Source: Gavia stellata
Lineage: Eukaryota > Chordata > Aves > Gaviiformes > Gaviidae
DNA length: 64,000 bases
NCBI RefSeq assembly: GCF_030936135.1
Contig: NW_026777143.1
Span: 38,715 to 102,714, forward strand
Direction of reading: 5' to 3'
Shown here: piece after piece, positions 33,101-43,700 of the stretch
Layout: the number at the start of each line of letters is the position of its first letter
Position numbering within the stretch: the first letter of the stretch is position 1
Program-made: the position numbers and the translations under genes
The notes under the pieces: generated by a model
What the model was told of the DNA's origin: nothing
The model's database searches: none
What the model saw: only the letters and a program-made list of their open reading frames with translations

Positions 33101-36100
33101 CACATCGCTGTTGGCCGCCGGCTCCAGCTTGCGGTGCAGGGCGGGGGCATCCCCCCCGTCCCCCAGCTTGGGCCGTTTCGGGGCGCTGGGTTTGGGGTCT
33201 GCCTTCAGCTGTGGGGAGGAGAGAGGTAAGAGGGGGTACCAGGGGTCTCGGGGGGGGTCCAGGGTCCGGGGGGGCTCACCTTGATGCCCTCGGCCGGGGG
33301 GGTGATGTCGCTGAGGAGGTGGGCCAGCAGCACCTCGCCGGGGGCCCCGGGGCCCTGCAGCACCCCCGAGGCGGCGCCCGCCACCTCCACCCACAGCTCC
33401 AGCACCTGGTACAGGCGGGTGCGCACCGCACTGGGGGCGCAGGGCGTCAGGGAGGGGGTGTGGGGACCCCCACGCCTCCCCGTGTCTCCCCCCAGCTTCC
33501 CCGGGGACCCCAAGAACTTCCCCACGTGCCCCTGGCTGCCTGGGACGGGCATGGGGACCCCCAAACCTCCCCCTGCACCCCGGCTGCCCCGGGGACCCCC
33601 AAACCTCCCTGCGTCCTCCCGGCTGCCCTGGGGACCCCCAAACCTCCCCCTGCACCCCGGCTGCCCCGGGGACCCCCAAACCTCCCTGCATCCTCCCGGC
33701 TGCCCTGGGGACCCCCAAACCTCCCTGCATCCTCCCAGCTGCCCTGGGAACCCCCAAACCTCCCCCTGCACGCCGGCTGCCCCGGGGACCCCCAAACCTC
33801 CCTGCATCCTCCTGGCTGCCCTGGGGACCCCCAAACCTCCCTGCATCCTCCTGGCTGCCCTGGGGACCCCCAAACCTCCCTGCGTCCTCCCAGCTGCCCT
33901 GGGAACCCCCAAACCTCCCTGCATCCTCCTGGCTGCCCCAGGGACCCCCAAACCTCCCTGCGTCCTCCCGGCTGCCCCAGGACAGACAGGGGGACCCCCA
34001 AACCTCCCCCTGCACCCCGGCTGCCCTGGGACATCAAGGAAAGACGCAGCCCCCCCCCGAGCCCCCTGGGATCAGCAGGGACCCAGGGGGGTGACCCCGC
34101 GCCCCAGGCCCAGCCCTGCTGTGGGGGAGCCCCCCACCCACGTGCCCCCCCGTACCTGAAGGGCTTCTCCTGCCCCGGCAGCGCGGCCTCGCGGGCGCCG
34201 CTCCAGGCACTCAGCACCTGGGGGAAGAGGCGGCCCAGGACGCTGCCCCAGCGCACCAGGCGCGCCCCACACCTGTGGGGCTGTGTCAGGCCTGTGGCAC
34301 AGCCCCCCGCAGCCCCCGGCTCCCCCCAGCGCAGCCCTGGCCTCTCCGCTTCCCTCCCAGCACATCTCCACTGTCCCCAGTGTCCCCTGAACACCCCCAG
34401 TTCCCTCCCAGTTCACCCCGGTTCCCTCCTAAGAGCTCCGGTGTCCCCACTCCCCCCCAGCACAGCCCCAGTGGCTCCAGTACCCCCAAAACCCCCAATT
34501 CCCCACAGCGCACCCCAGTTCCCCTCTAGCACAACCCCAGTGTCCCCAGGCACCCCCAAACCCCCCCGGCCCGCCCAGACTCACGCCAGGATGAGGGAGG
34601 AGAGCACGTCCAACATGTCCAGGTGGACTGAGGGCAGCAGCAGCATCTTCAGGGGACCGTCCCCAAACCAGTTCTGGGGGGACAGGGCAGGGTCAGGGTC
34701 TGGGGCGTCCCCTCTGCACCCCCAAATGCTGCCCCCTCAGCACCAAGGAGGCAGCCAGGGGCTCAGCTGCGCCGGGGGGGCTCGGGGACCGTCCCCCGCC
34801 GCACTCACTATGTTCTTGCTGGTGATGTTCAGGCCACGGCAAACCAGGTCCAAAATGTCCTGGACAGGGACGGTGACGGGGGCCACGAAGTCCTTGCTGC
34901 CAAAGAACTGGGGGGGTCAGGGGGGGCTGGGGGTCCAGGGGACACGGCTGGGGGGGCCAGGAAGGTGGGGGGGTGCTGGGAGAGTTGGGGGGGAGCTGGT
35001 ACCTAAGCAGGAGCTGGAGCACGCGGGCCAGCCCCGAGAAGCGGTTGTGCAGGGTGAGGACGAAGCCGGTGTCCCCGTCCTGGGGGGCCGGCAGCAGCAT
35101 CTCCACCCCCGGCCCCTCGTAGGGCAGCGGGTCTGGGGGGGCAGCGTTAGCACTGAGGCCCCCCCCAGGAGCCTCCCCAGGATCTGCTGGCTTCCAGAGA
35201 CCCCCAAAACATCCCTCAGACTCCCTCCAACCCCACCAGCATTCCCCAATCATCTGTCAGAGTCTCTATCCCTACAACACCCCCCAAACACCCCTCAGGG
35301 TCTCTCCGTCCCTCCCGAGCCCCCCCAAACCACCCCTGAGGGTCTCTCCATGCCCCCAGTGTCCCCCAAAACACCTCTCAGGGTCCTCACAGCCCCTCAG
35401 TGGCCCCCAAACCACCTCTCAGGATCTCTCCATCCCATCGATACCCGCAACACTATCTCTTAAATCTTCCTGTGGCTGCAGAACCACGCAAAACCACCCC
35501 AGAGACTCTCTCCATCACTCCAAAGCACCCCAAAACCACCTCTCAGAATCTGTTCCTCCTCTCAGTACTCCCAAAACCACCCCTGAGGATCTCTGCATGC
35601 CCCAGAGCCCCCCAAAGCCACTCCTTAGGGTCTCTCCATGCCCCCAGAGCCCCCCAAACCCCTCCGAGGGTCCCTCCGTGCCCCGGCCCCCCACCCACCG
35701 GTCTCGCTGCCCTCGAAGAGCGCCCCGAGCAGCCCGTGCAGGGTGGCCAGCAGCCCCTGCACCTCCTGGTTCCAGCACTCCGTGTGCCGCAGCCCCTGCG
35801 AGAAGCCCCGGCCCAGGGCCGGCAGCAGCGCGTAGCACTCGCAGGCCAGCTGGGGGGGGGGGGGGCACGCGTCAGGACCCCCATCACCCTCCCCCCCACG
35901 CTGCCATCAGCCCACATGTGCCCCCCGGGCTGCCCCAGACCCCCCCCCAGATGCCCTGACCCCCCAGGCCCACCCCAGGACTCTTCTGGCCTCCCTAGCC
36001 CCCCCCCATCCTCCTCAAGACCCTCTTGGGGTGCCCATGCTTTCCCTAGGACCCCCCAAGCACTGCCCTAGCCCACCCCAGGGGTCCCAACTGTCCCCCA

Positions 36101-39100
36101 CGGCCCCCTGAGACTGGCCACAGCCCCCAGGATGTACCCTGGACCCCCCCCAGCCTCCCAAAACAGCCCCACACCTTCAACCTGCAGTGAGCCCCCTCCC
36201 CAAAAAAGCTTCACGGTTGCCCCCCAGCTGCCCCGTCTACCTGCTGCAGCTGCGGAGACTCGGAGTCGATGCGGGAGAGGAAATACGCCGCCAGCTTTCC
36301 CTGCGGGAGACGAGAGGTGACGGCGGGGGGACACACAGCACAAGCCCCCCCGCCACAGCTTCCTGGGGCAGGGCAAGGCACAGCCGCCCCCCCAAATCGC
36401 CGGCAGGGACGCTCACCCGCATGGAGCCGCAGGCCCGGGGGTAGAAGGTCATGCAGGACTTGATGCCCTCCAGCGTGGAGACCTCACACTGCGGCGGGGG
36501 TAAGTGGGGCAGGCACAGACCCCGAGCCTCCCCCGAGCCCCCCCCCGAGTCCCCCCAAATCCCCCATGTGCCCCCAAGCCCTCCTCAGCCACCCATGCGT
36601 CCCCCAAAACCTCCTGCGTGCCCCCCAGCCCACCATGTCACTTCCTCACCCCCATCGGCCACCCAAGCCCCCCCAAAAGGCATCCCCCTGCCCCTCTGTA
36701 CCCCCTGCCTGTACCCCCAGCCCCCTGTGAGCCCCCCAGCCCCTTGTGACACCCCTGAGCCCCCTATGTGACCCCCAAAACCACCATGTGACCCCCAAAA
36801 CCACCATGTACTCTCCCAGCCCCCCCCAGCCCCCCGTGACACTTTCCAGCCCCCAATCAGCCCCCCTGTGACCCCCCCAGCCCCCCTGTGACCCCCCCCA
36901 GCACCCCCATGTTGCCCCCCAAGACCTCCCCAGCCCCTCTGTCACACTTCCCAGCCCACCTAGACCACCTGTGACCCCTCCAGCCCCTCTGTGACCCTCC
37001 CCAGCCCCCTTGGACACCCCCCCAGCCCTTGTGCAACCATCCGCAGCCACCGTGCGTGTTCCCCCAACCCCTGCCTGTCCCCCCGGCCCCCCCCGCCCCC
37101 CCCCGGCCCCACCTCAGGCTTGAGGGCCAGCAGGGAGGTGAGCAGCCCGGGGATGTGGTTGGTGCCGATGTCCCGCGCCAGCTCGGGCAGTTGGGAGGAG
37201 AAGAGCAGCAGGTCGTGGAGCACGGCCACCCCCAGTGCCATGGTGGGCGCCGGGTCCTGCGACTGCAGGGGGGGACCAGGGGTCAGCGCGGCCCCTCCTC
37301 GGCACGTCCCCCACACCCTCCCAGCGCACCCGGTCACCCGCTGCCCCCCGCCCTGTCCCAGCCCAGGCAGTGCTGGCCTCCAGCCCCCCGGGGATGGCCT
37401 GGGGGTCCCCCAGCCCCCTAGGACCCCTCCGTGGGTTCCCCCAGCCCCCCAGGACCCCCCCACGGGTTCTCTCAGCCCCCCAGGACCCCCCCACGGGTTC
37501 CCCCAGCCCCCCAGGACCCCCCCATGGGTTCCCTCAGCCCCCCAGGGACCCTCCCAGGCCCCTAGGACCCCCCCATGGGTTCCCCCAGCCCCCCAGGACC
37601 CCCCCACGGGTTCCCTCAGCCCCCCAGGACCCCCCCATGGGTTCCCCCAGCCCCGCAGGGACCCTCCCAGGCCCCTAGGACCCCCCCATGGGTTCCCCCA
37701 GCCCCCCAGGACCCCCCCACGGGTTCCCTCAGCCCCCCAGGACCCCCCCACGGGTTCCCCCAGCCCCGCAGGGACCCTCCCAGGCCCCTAGGACCCCCCC
37801 ATGGGTTCCCCCAGCCCCCCAGGACCCCCCCACGGGTTCCCCCAGCCCCCCAGGACCCCATCATGGGTTCCCTCAGCCCCCCAGGGACCCTCCCAGGCCC
37901 CTAGGACCCCCCCATGGGTTCCCCCAGCCCCCCAGGACCCCCCCACGGGTTCCCTCAGCCCCCCAGGACCCCCCCATGGGTTCCCTCAGCCCCCCAGGGA
38001 CCCTCCCAGGCCCCTAGGACCCCCCCATGGGTTCCCCCAGCCCCCCAGGACCCCCCCACGGGTTCCCCCAGCCCCCCAGGACCCCCCCATGGGTTCCCTC
38101 AGCCCCCCAGGGACCCTCCCAGGCCCCTAGGACCCCCCCATGGGTTCCCCCAGCCCCCCAGGACCCCCCCACGGGTTCCCTCAGCCCCCCAGGACCCCCC
38201 CATGGGTTCCCCCAGCCCCGCAGGGACCCTCCCAGGCCCCTAGGACCCCCCCACAGGTTCCCCCAGCCCCGCAGGGACCCTCCCAGGCCCCTAGGACCCC
38301 CCCATGGGTTCCCCGAGCTCCCCAGGCCCCCCCCAGGGACCTCCACAGCCCCCCAGGGACCCTCCCAGCCCCCTAGGACCCCCCCATGGGTTCCCCCAGC
38401 CCCCCAGGACCCCCCCAACGGGTTCCCCCAGCCCCGCAGGGACCCTCCCAGGCCCCTAGGACCCCCCCATGGGTTCCCCGAGCTCCCCAGGCCCCCCCCA
38501 GGGACCTCCACAGCCCCCCAGGGACCCTCCCAGCCCCCTAGGACCCCCCCATGGGTTCCCCCAGCCCCCCAAGGACCCTCCCAGGCCCCTAGGACCCCTC
38601 CGTGGGTTCCCCCAGCCCCCCAGGCCCCCCCCACGGGTTCCGCCAGCCCCCCAGGGAGCCCCCCATGGGTTCCCCCAGCCCCCCAGGGACCTCCACAGCC
38701 CCCCAGGACACCCCCGGCCCCCCCACCTGGAGGAGGTGCTGCAGGCCGCGCAGCCAGCCCAGGCAGTGCTGCTGGAAGGGCTCAGTCGGGCTCTCGCTCA
38801 CCAGCAGCGACAGCAGGCACAGCCCCTCGAACCTGCAACGCCATTGGCTGCTGCACGCAGGGCCCACCCCCAGGGCCCCTGCCGGCCAATCGCATGCCCC
38901 CACCCTCCCCACGCCTGTGGGGGATCCCACTTCTGATTGGCTGCTGTGCCCCTGACTCCCACCTGCTCCTCACATCGGGGGAGCCAATGGGAGAGACTAC
39001 AGTAAGGGTGTGGTGCAAAAAGCGATGCCTGATTGGCTGCCTGCCTCCATGGCTCCACCCAACCAGGCGGGAACTCCCTGTTGATTGGCTGCTGTGCCAC

Positions 39101-40245
39101 TTAGCGCTCCCTACCACGTACCAGAGAACCAATAGAAACCAACAGGTAAAACATGTGGTACATGGAGGACCTGCCCCCCTCTAATTGGCTGTCCCGCTCA
39201 GCCAATCGGACACAGCGCCACAAGGGTGTGGCATTAGGATAGCTTTTAATTGGTTGCTTGTTCACTGACTCCCACCCACCCATAACAAAACAACCAATGA
39301 GAAAGTGGACTGTGTGAGCACAGCACATGCAACTCATCCTTCTTCTGACTGGCTGCCTACCCATGGAGCCCCGCCCCCAAAGGACAACACCTCTGCTGGT
39401 TGGTTTATCACACCCCCGTGAAAACAGCCAACCAATGGCAACACAGCTGCAATTTGGAAGGATGTTCTCATTGGCCAATGAGCTAGCCACGCCCCCTGTA
39501 TAAGCTGACACAGCTTTCTCATTGGCTCATGCCTCACGTTTTACCCCACCCCCCAGCACCGTAGCCAATGAGAAAGAAGGCAGCAAAGGAGCCACACATC
39601 CTGATTGGCCGAAGCAGCCGTCACTCACCGGGTCTTCATGGAGCCGAGGCGGGCGCTGGTGACACCGACGAGGCCACCGATGGCCTGAGCGCTCTGCGGT
39701 CACAGGGTCAGGGGTCAGAAGGGGGTCAGGGTTCATGGGGGTCCCAGGGGTCATGCGGGGGGTGTCACAAGGGATGGGGGAGCAGGGGGGTCAGGGGTCA
39801 CGTGAGAGGGCCAGGGTCGCCGGGGGTCACGTGGGGCCTAACGGGAGGGAGGGAAAGGTCCCGGCGCGGGGGGGGGGGGGGGGGGGATCCCAGGAGCGGG
39901 GCCGGGAGATGAGGGAGGGGCTCCCGGTGCTGGGGGCGGGGTCCTAGGGCCCGAGGGGTCCTGTTCCCGGTGCCGGGGGAGGGTCCCGCTCCCGGGGGGG
40001 GCGTCCCGATGCCACTGGAGGGGGTTCCCGGGCGGAGGGGGGAGGGGGGAGAGGATTCCCACTGCCCGGGGGGGGGTGTGGTGTGTCCCGTTCCCGGCCC
40101 CGCTGCCCCCCCCCCGCACCTGCGTGCCCGCGCTGTCCCGCAGCCCCCGCACGAGCCCCGGGAGCGCGCGCCGGGAGGGCGGGAGCGCGCTCAGCGCCTC
40201 CAGCAGCGGCGCGGCGGGGGCCCGCGCCGCCGCCACCGCCGCCAT
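30144..40245 (-). CDS. PELP1: PELP1, proline-, glutamate- and leucine-rich protein 1
   Basis: PELP1 is a nuclear-receptor coregulator and scaffold of the SENP3/TEX10/WDR18 complex in large-subunit ribosome biogenesis. It starts [20 protein letters not shown] (ATG 40245) and ends [18 protein letters not shown]-stop. Between are the RIX1-like helical repeats: [68 protein letters not shown]. They include several LxxLL motifs (LLSLL, LLTSLL, LHGLL). The tail has [29 protein letters not shown] and a long acidic Glu tract (30600-30960). At least two frame breaks sit in 8-base G runs (32414-32421 and 31035-31062); each is repaired by one base fewer. A third is near the G run at 30440. Introns carry large minisatellites. 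Head to head with ARRB2, as in human 17p13. Confidence 0.93.
30590..30960 (-). repeat. PELP1: Low-complexity acidic (poly-Glu) coding tract of PELP1
   Basis: On the plus strand this is tcc/ctc trinucleotide repeat; on the coding strand it is GAG/GAA, giving long Glu runs broken by [24 protein letters not shown]. It matches the histone-binding acidic region of PELP1 and is expected to vary in length. Confidence 0.9.
31570..31860. other. PELP1 intron, G-rich, nothing recognised
   Basis: G-rich intron between the Pro-rich exon and the exon encoding the RDPALQ segment. Apart from short G-rich words there is no exon, RNA or clear tandem repeat. Confidence 0.5.
32010..32220. repeat. Minisatellite in PELP1 intron, about 50-bp unit
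   Basis: Four to five units of 'ggtcctggggaggatcgggg' followed by 'tcccagctctgggatgg'. Confidence 0.85.
33540..34035. repeat. Minisatellite in PELP1 intron, about 40-bp unit
   Basis: About twelve units of 'ggacccccaaacctccctgc' plus 'tcctcctggctgccctg', abutting the exon that encodes [15 protein letters not shown]. The open frames rich in '[13 protein letters not shown]' are its translation. Confidence 0.9.
34270..34580. other. PELP1 intron, C-rich, nothing recognised
   Basis: C-rich intron with loosely recurring 'ccccagtgtcccc' words between two PELP1 exons. No other feature seen. Confidence 0.4.
35140..35695. repeat. Degenerate repeat in PELP1 intron, about 60-65 bp spacing
   Basis: 'ctctcagg(a/g)tctctccat' followed by 'cccccaaaccacc' recurs about eight times with considerable drift, between the exons encoding [12 protein letters not shown] and the preceding GALFEGSET. 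Confidence 0.6.
36500..37030. repeat. C-rich degenerate array in PELP1 intron
   Basis: Repeats of 'cccccagccccc(t/c)gtgac' with variable spacing fill this intron between the exons encoding [12 protein letters not shown] and [11 protein letters not shown]. The open frames on both strands are repeat translations. Confidence 0.6.
37400..38700. repeat. Higher-order minisatellite in PELP1 intron, 113-bp period
   Basis: A base unit of about 37-38 bp ('ccatgggttcccccagcccc' plus 'ccaggaccccc') is arranged in threes. Identical frames restart at 37575, 37688, 37801, 37914, 38027 and 38140, so the higher-order period is 113 bp. Subunit variants (acgggttccct, gcagggaccctcccaggccc) recur in the same order inside each 113-bp block. 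The right part (38280-38700) is more mixed. Confidence 0.9.
38843..39608. repeat. Periodic CCAAT/ATTGG (NF-Y-type) array in PELP1 intron
   Basis: Seventeen perfect CCAAT pentamers (nine as ATTGG, eight as CCAAT on the plus strand) lie in 766 bp, mostly alternating in orientation at 38-55 bp intervals: for example ATTGG 38843, CCAAT 38886, ATTGG 38936, CCAAT 38984, ATTGG 39032. Flanks are often NF-Y-like (tgATTGGctg, agCCAATgag). The segment is clearly less GC-rich than its surroundings. It fills the intron between the exons encoding ...ARLGSMKT and [10 protein letters not shown]. It looks like a decayed tandem array whose unit of about 95 bp contains the site in both orientations. Confidence 0.85.
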
Positions 40246-40706
40246 CGCCGCCACACGCGTCACCGCCGCGCGCCGTGGGCGCCGCCTGATGACGTCACGC
40301 CGCGCACGGGGAGGCGGGGCCTCGAGAAGGGGCGGGGCCAGGCGGGCGGGGCGGGGCCTGGAGACTGCCCGCGGTTGCGCGGGGCGGGGGGGGGGGGGGG
40401 GGGGCCTTGAAACTGCCGCAGCGCCCCAGAAACCGCCCGGGGGGCGGCCTGGACACCGCCGCGGCGCGGGCGCCCCGGAAGGGGTCACTTCCCCTTCCAC
40501 CCCTCCACCCCCGCCGTGACGTCGCCCCCCCGCCTCCCCGTCTCGCCCCCGGATTGGCTGAGCCGCCCCCCCACGTGACCCGGGGCCTGACCATGGCCCT
40601 GCTGCGGCCCGCCGTGCCCCCCAGCCGGGCCCGGGCACCCGCCACCCCCGCCTAGGCCCGGGACCCCCCGGGACCCCCGGACCCCCCCGGGACCCCCGGC
40701 CCCAGC
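40246..40706. promoter_or_regulatory. PELP1/ARRB2 bidirectional CpG-island promoter
   Basis: The 460 bp between the divergent start codons is a CpG island with a perfect CRE (TGACGTCA 40290-40297), an inverted CCAAT box (ATTGG 40553-40557) and an E-box (CACGTG 40572-40577). No TATA box was seen. A run of 18 or more G occurs near 40387-40404. Confidence 0.7.
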
Positions 40707-43700
40707 ATGGGGGAGAAGGCGGGCACCAGGTGAGGGCGAGCGGAGACGCCGCGCGTGGGGTGCGGGCGGCTGACAGCTTCCCCGGGGCTGCACGGGGCGC
40801 GTGTGTGCCCCCCCCCGGGCACGGCACCGGGGCGGGGGCTGCGGGGATGGGGACCCCCCACCCTCTGCGGAGCCGGGGGGGGCAGGCTGGGGGGGCGCCC
40901 CGACGCCTGGGTCCCCTGAGCAGCGCCCCAACCCCCGGCCGGGGGGGCTGGGCAGGGGAAGTGGCGGGGGGGCAGGAGGAAGAGGGAGGGGGAGGAAGCG
41001 CCGACCGCGGGGGGGGCCCTCTGCACCCCGAATTGGAGGGGGCAGCTGTGCGGCCCCTCCCAGCTCCACAGCTAATGGGGATCCCTGCCCCCAGCTGTGG
41101 GGGTGACCCCCCCCCCAGCCCCCCCGCTGCTGGTGACCCCGGGCGTGGGGGGGGTGCTCCACCCCCCCCAGAGGAGGGGGGGGCCCTTGGTGCCCGCAGC
41201 CACCCCACCACCCCCCCCCGCTTCCTGCTGGGCAGAAAACAGGAACCGCCGTGGCCGGCCCCTCCCTGTGCCCCCCCCAGTCTAGTTGGGGGGGCTCAGG
41301 TCCCTTCCCCCCAGGCGTGAGGGATCTGGGGGTTCCAGGCACATTTGGGGGGGGGGCTGTCATGGGGCAGGTTCAGCACTTGGGAGGGGGGACACGTTTT
41401 GGGGTGTTGAGGACTTCTGGGGAGCTGTGGGGGAGGCTGTGCGGTGGGTTTGGGCAGTGCCCTCCAAAGCGGGGGGGGGCAGGGACAACTGCATGGCTTT
41501 GGGGGCTGCCCCCGAAACCCCTCCCTCCCCCCCAAAATGCCCAACCCAAACCCACCCCATTTTGACCCATTTCTTTGCCCCACAGAGTGTTCAAGAAATC
41601 CAGCCCCAACTGCAAGGTGAGGCCCTGGGGGGGAGGGTTACCCCCTGCCCCCCTCCCGGGGGGGGCGTGGGGACCCCCAGCCTCCCAGTTACCCATGACA
41701 CAAGCTGTGCCCGTCCTCAGCCCCCTGTGGGGATGGGGGTTGTTAGCATGCCCCTACTGGCAATTTGCCGCCTGCCCCTGTATCGGGGGGCTGCTGACCC
41801 CTTCCTTGGGGGGATCCCCATGGCCTGACACCCCCCCATACCTGTCCCCCCCCCCAGCTCACGGTCTACTTGGGCAAGAGGGACTTTGTGGATCACCTGG
41901 ACCGGGTGGACCCTGTGGGTGAGTGGGGTTTGGGGGGGGCACTGCTGGGGGTTTTGGGGGACCCAGGGGGGCTGGGGAGGGCTGCCATGGGGTTTGGGGG
42001 GACCTGGGGGGCATTTGAGGGGGTCTGGGGCTGCAGAGGGGTTGCTGGGGGGTCTGGGTTGCTCTGGGGCTGCCGTGGGGCTGAGGGGGGCCCTTGCCTC
42101 CCCCTGACACCCCTCCCCTTGCAGATGGGGTGGTGCTGGTGGACCCCGACTACCTGAAGGACCGGAAAGGTGAGGGCCGGGGGGGGCCATCACGGGGGGC
42201 TCCCACCCCCCCCAGGGGACACCCGGGTCCCCCCCGCCGCACGCCTGGGTCCCACGGCCGCCCCCCCCGCCCCCGCAGTGTTCGTGACGCTGACCTGCGC
42301 CTTCCGCTACGGCCGGGAGGACCTGGACGTCCTGGGCCTCTCCTTCCGCAAGGACCTCTTCGCTGCCACCCGCCAGGCCGTGCCCCCCCTGCCCGAGGAG
42401 CGCCGGCCCCCCACCCGCCTGCAGCAGCGCCTGCTCCGCAAGCTGGGCCCCGCCGCGCACCCCTTCGCCTTCACGGTGAGAGTCCTGCCCCACAGCTGCC
42501 CCACGGCTGCCCCAGGGACTTTGCTTCCCATGAGGTGCCTCATCCCGTAGCCGGTTAGGGGTCCCCTGCCCTATAGCTGGCTGGGGGGCCCTGCTGCTGA
42601 TGGGGTGCCACATCCTATGGCCAGTTTGGGGTTTCCTGCCCCATAGCTGGCTGGGGGGCCCTGCTGCTCCTGGGGTGCCACATCCTATGGCCAGTTTGGG
42701 GTCCCCTGCCCCATAGGTGGCTGGGGGGCCCTGCTGCTCCTGGGGTGCCACATGCTATGGCCAGTTTGGGGTCCCCTGCCCCATAGCCACCCACACAGTC
42801 CCCCCAATCCCCAGGGTGCTGAGCCAGCCCCTCTCAGTGCTCCTGCCCCGCCCCACCTCCCTCGTTACCCCCTACCTCCTCTTGCCCCCCAGATCCCCCA
42901 GAACCTGCCCTGCTCCGTGACGCTGCAGCCCGGCCCCGAGGACACTGGCAAGGTGGGGCTGGGGCAGTTATGGGGGGGCAAAGGGTTCATCGGGGCAATA
43001 GGGGAGGGGGCTTGGGGGGCTGTTGGGACTGGGAGGGCTTGGGGGGCAAGGGGGGGGTTATTGGGGTGCTGTGAGGGCTGGGGGTTATTTGGGGAGACGG
43101 GGACTTTGAAAGGACTGTTGGGGTGGGGGACGGATTAAGGCAGGGCTGAAGGGAAGGGGGCCGGGGGCGTTACGGGGGTCCCACCCTGTGTTCCCCCCCA
43201 GGCCTGTGGCGTCGACTTTGAGATCCGTGCGTTCTGCGCTAAATCCCTGGAGGAAAAGATCCACAAGAGGTAGGCGGGACCCAGGCGTCCGGCTGCCCCC
43301 CACCCCCACGGGATCCCTCTGTGGGGGCACCCCGGCGTCCGGACGCCCTGTCCGCGGGGACCCACGCATCTGGCCCCCCCTTCCCCCCCCAGGAACTCAG
43401 TGCGGCTGGTGATCCGGAAGGTGCAGTATGCGCCCGAGCAGCCTGGCCCCCAGCCCAGCGCCGAGACCACCCGCCACTTCCTCATGTCCGAGCGCTCCCT
43501 GCACCTGGAGGCCTCGCTGGACAAGGAGGTGGGGGGTCGGGGGTCCTAGGTGTGGGGCAGGGGCTGGGGGGGGGCTTCCCAGGTGTGGGGCGGGGGCTTG
43601 GTGGGTCTAGGAGTGGGGCGGGCAGGTGTGAGACTGGTGGGGGGTCTGTGGAGGGAGCTTGGGGGGTCCCAGAAGTGGGACGGGGGGCTCTGGGCAGGAG

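Noticed and set aside
37400-38700. CRISPR array
   Set aside because: Regular direct repeats are present, but there are no unique spacers and no cas genes, and the array lies in a vertebrate intron; it is a minisatellite.
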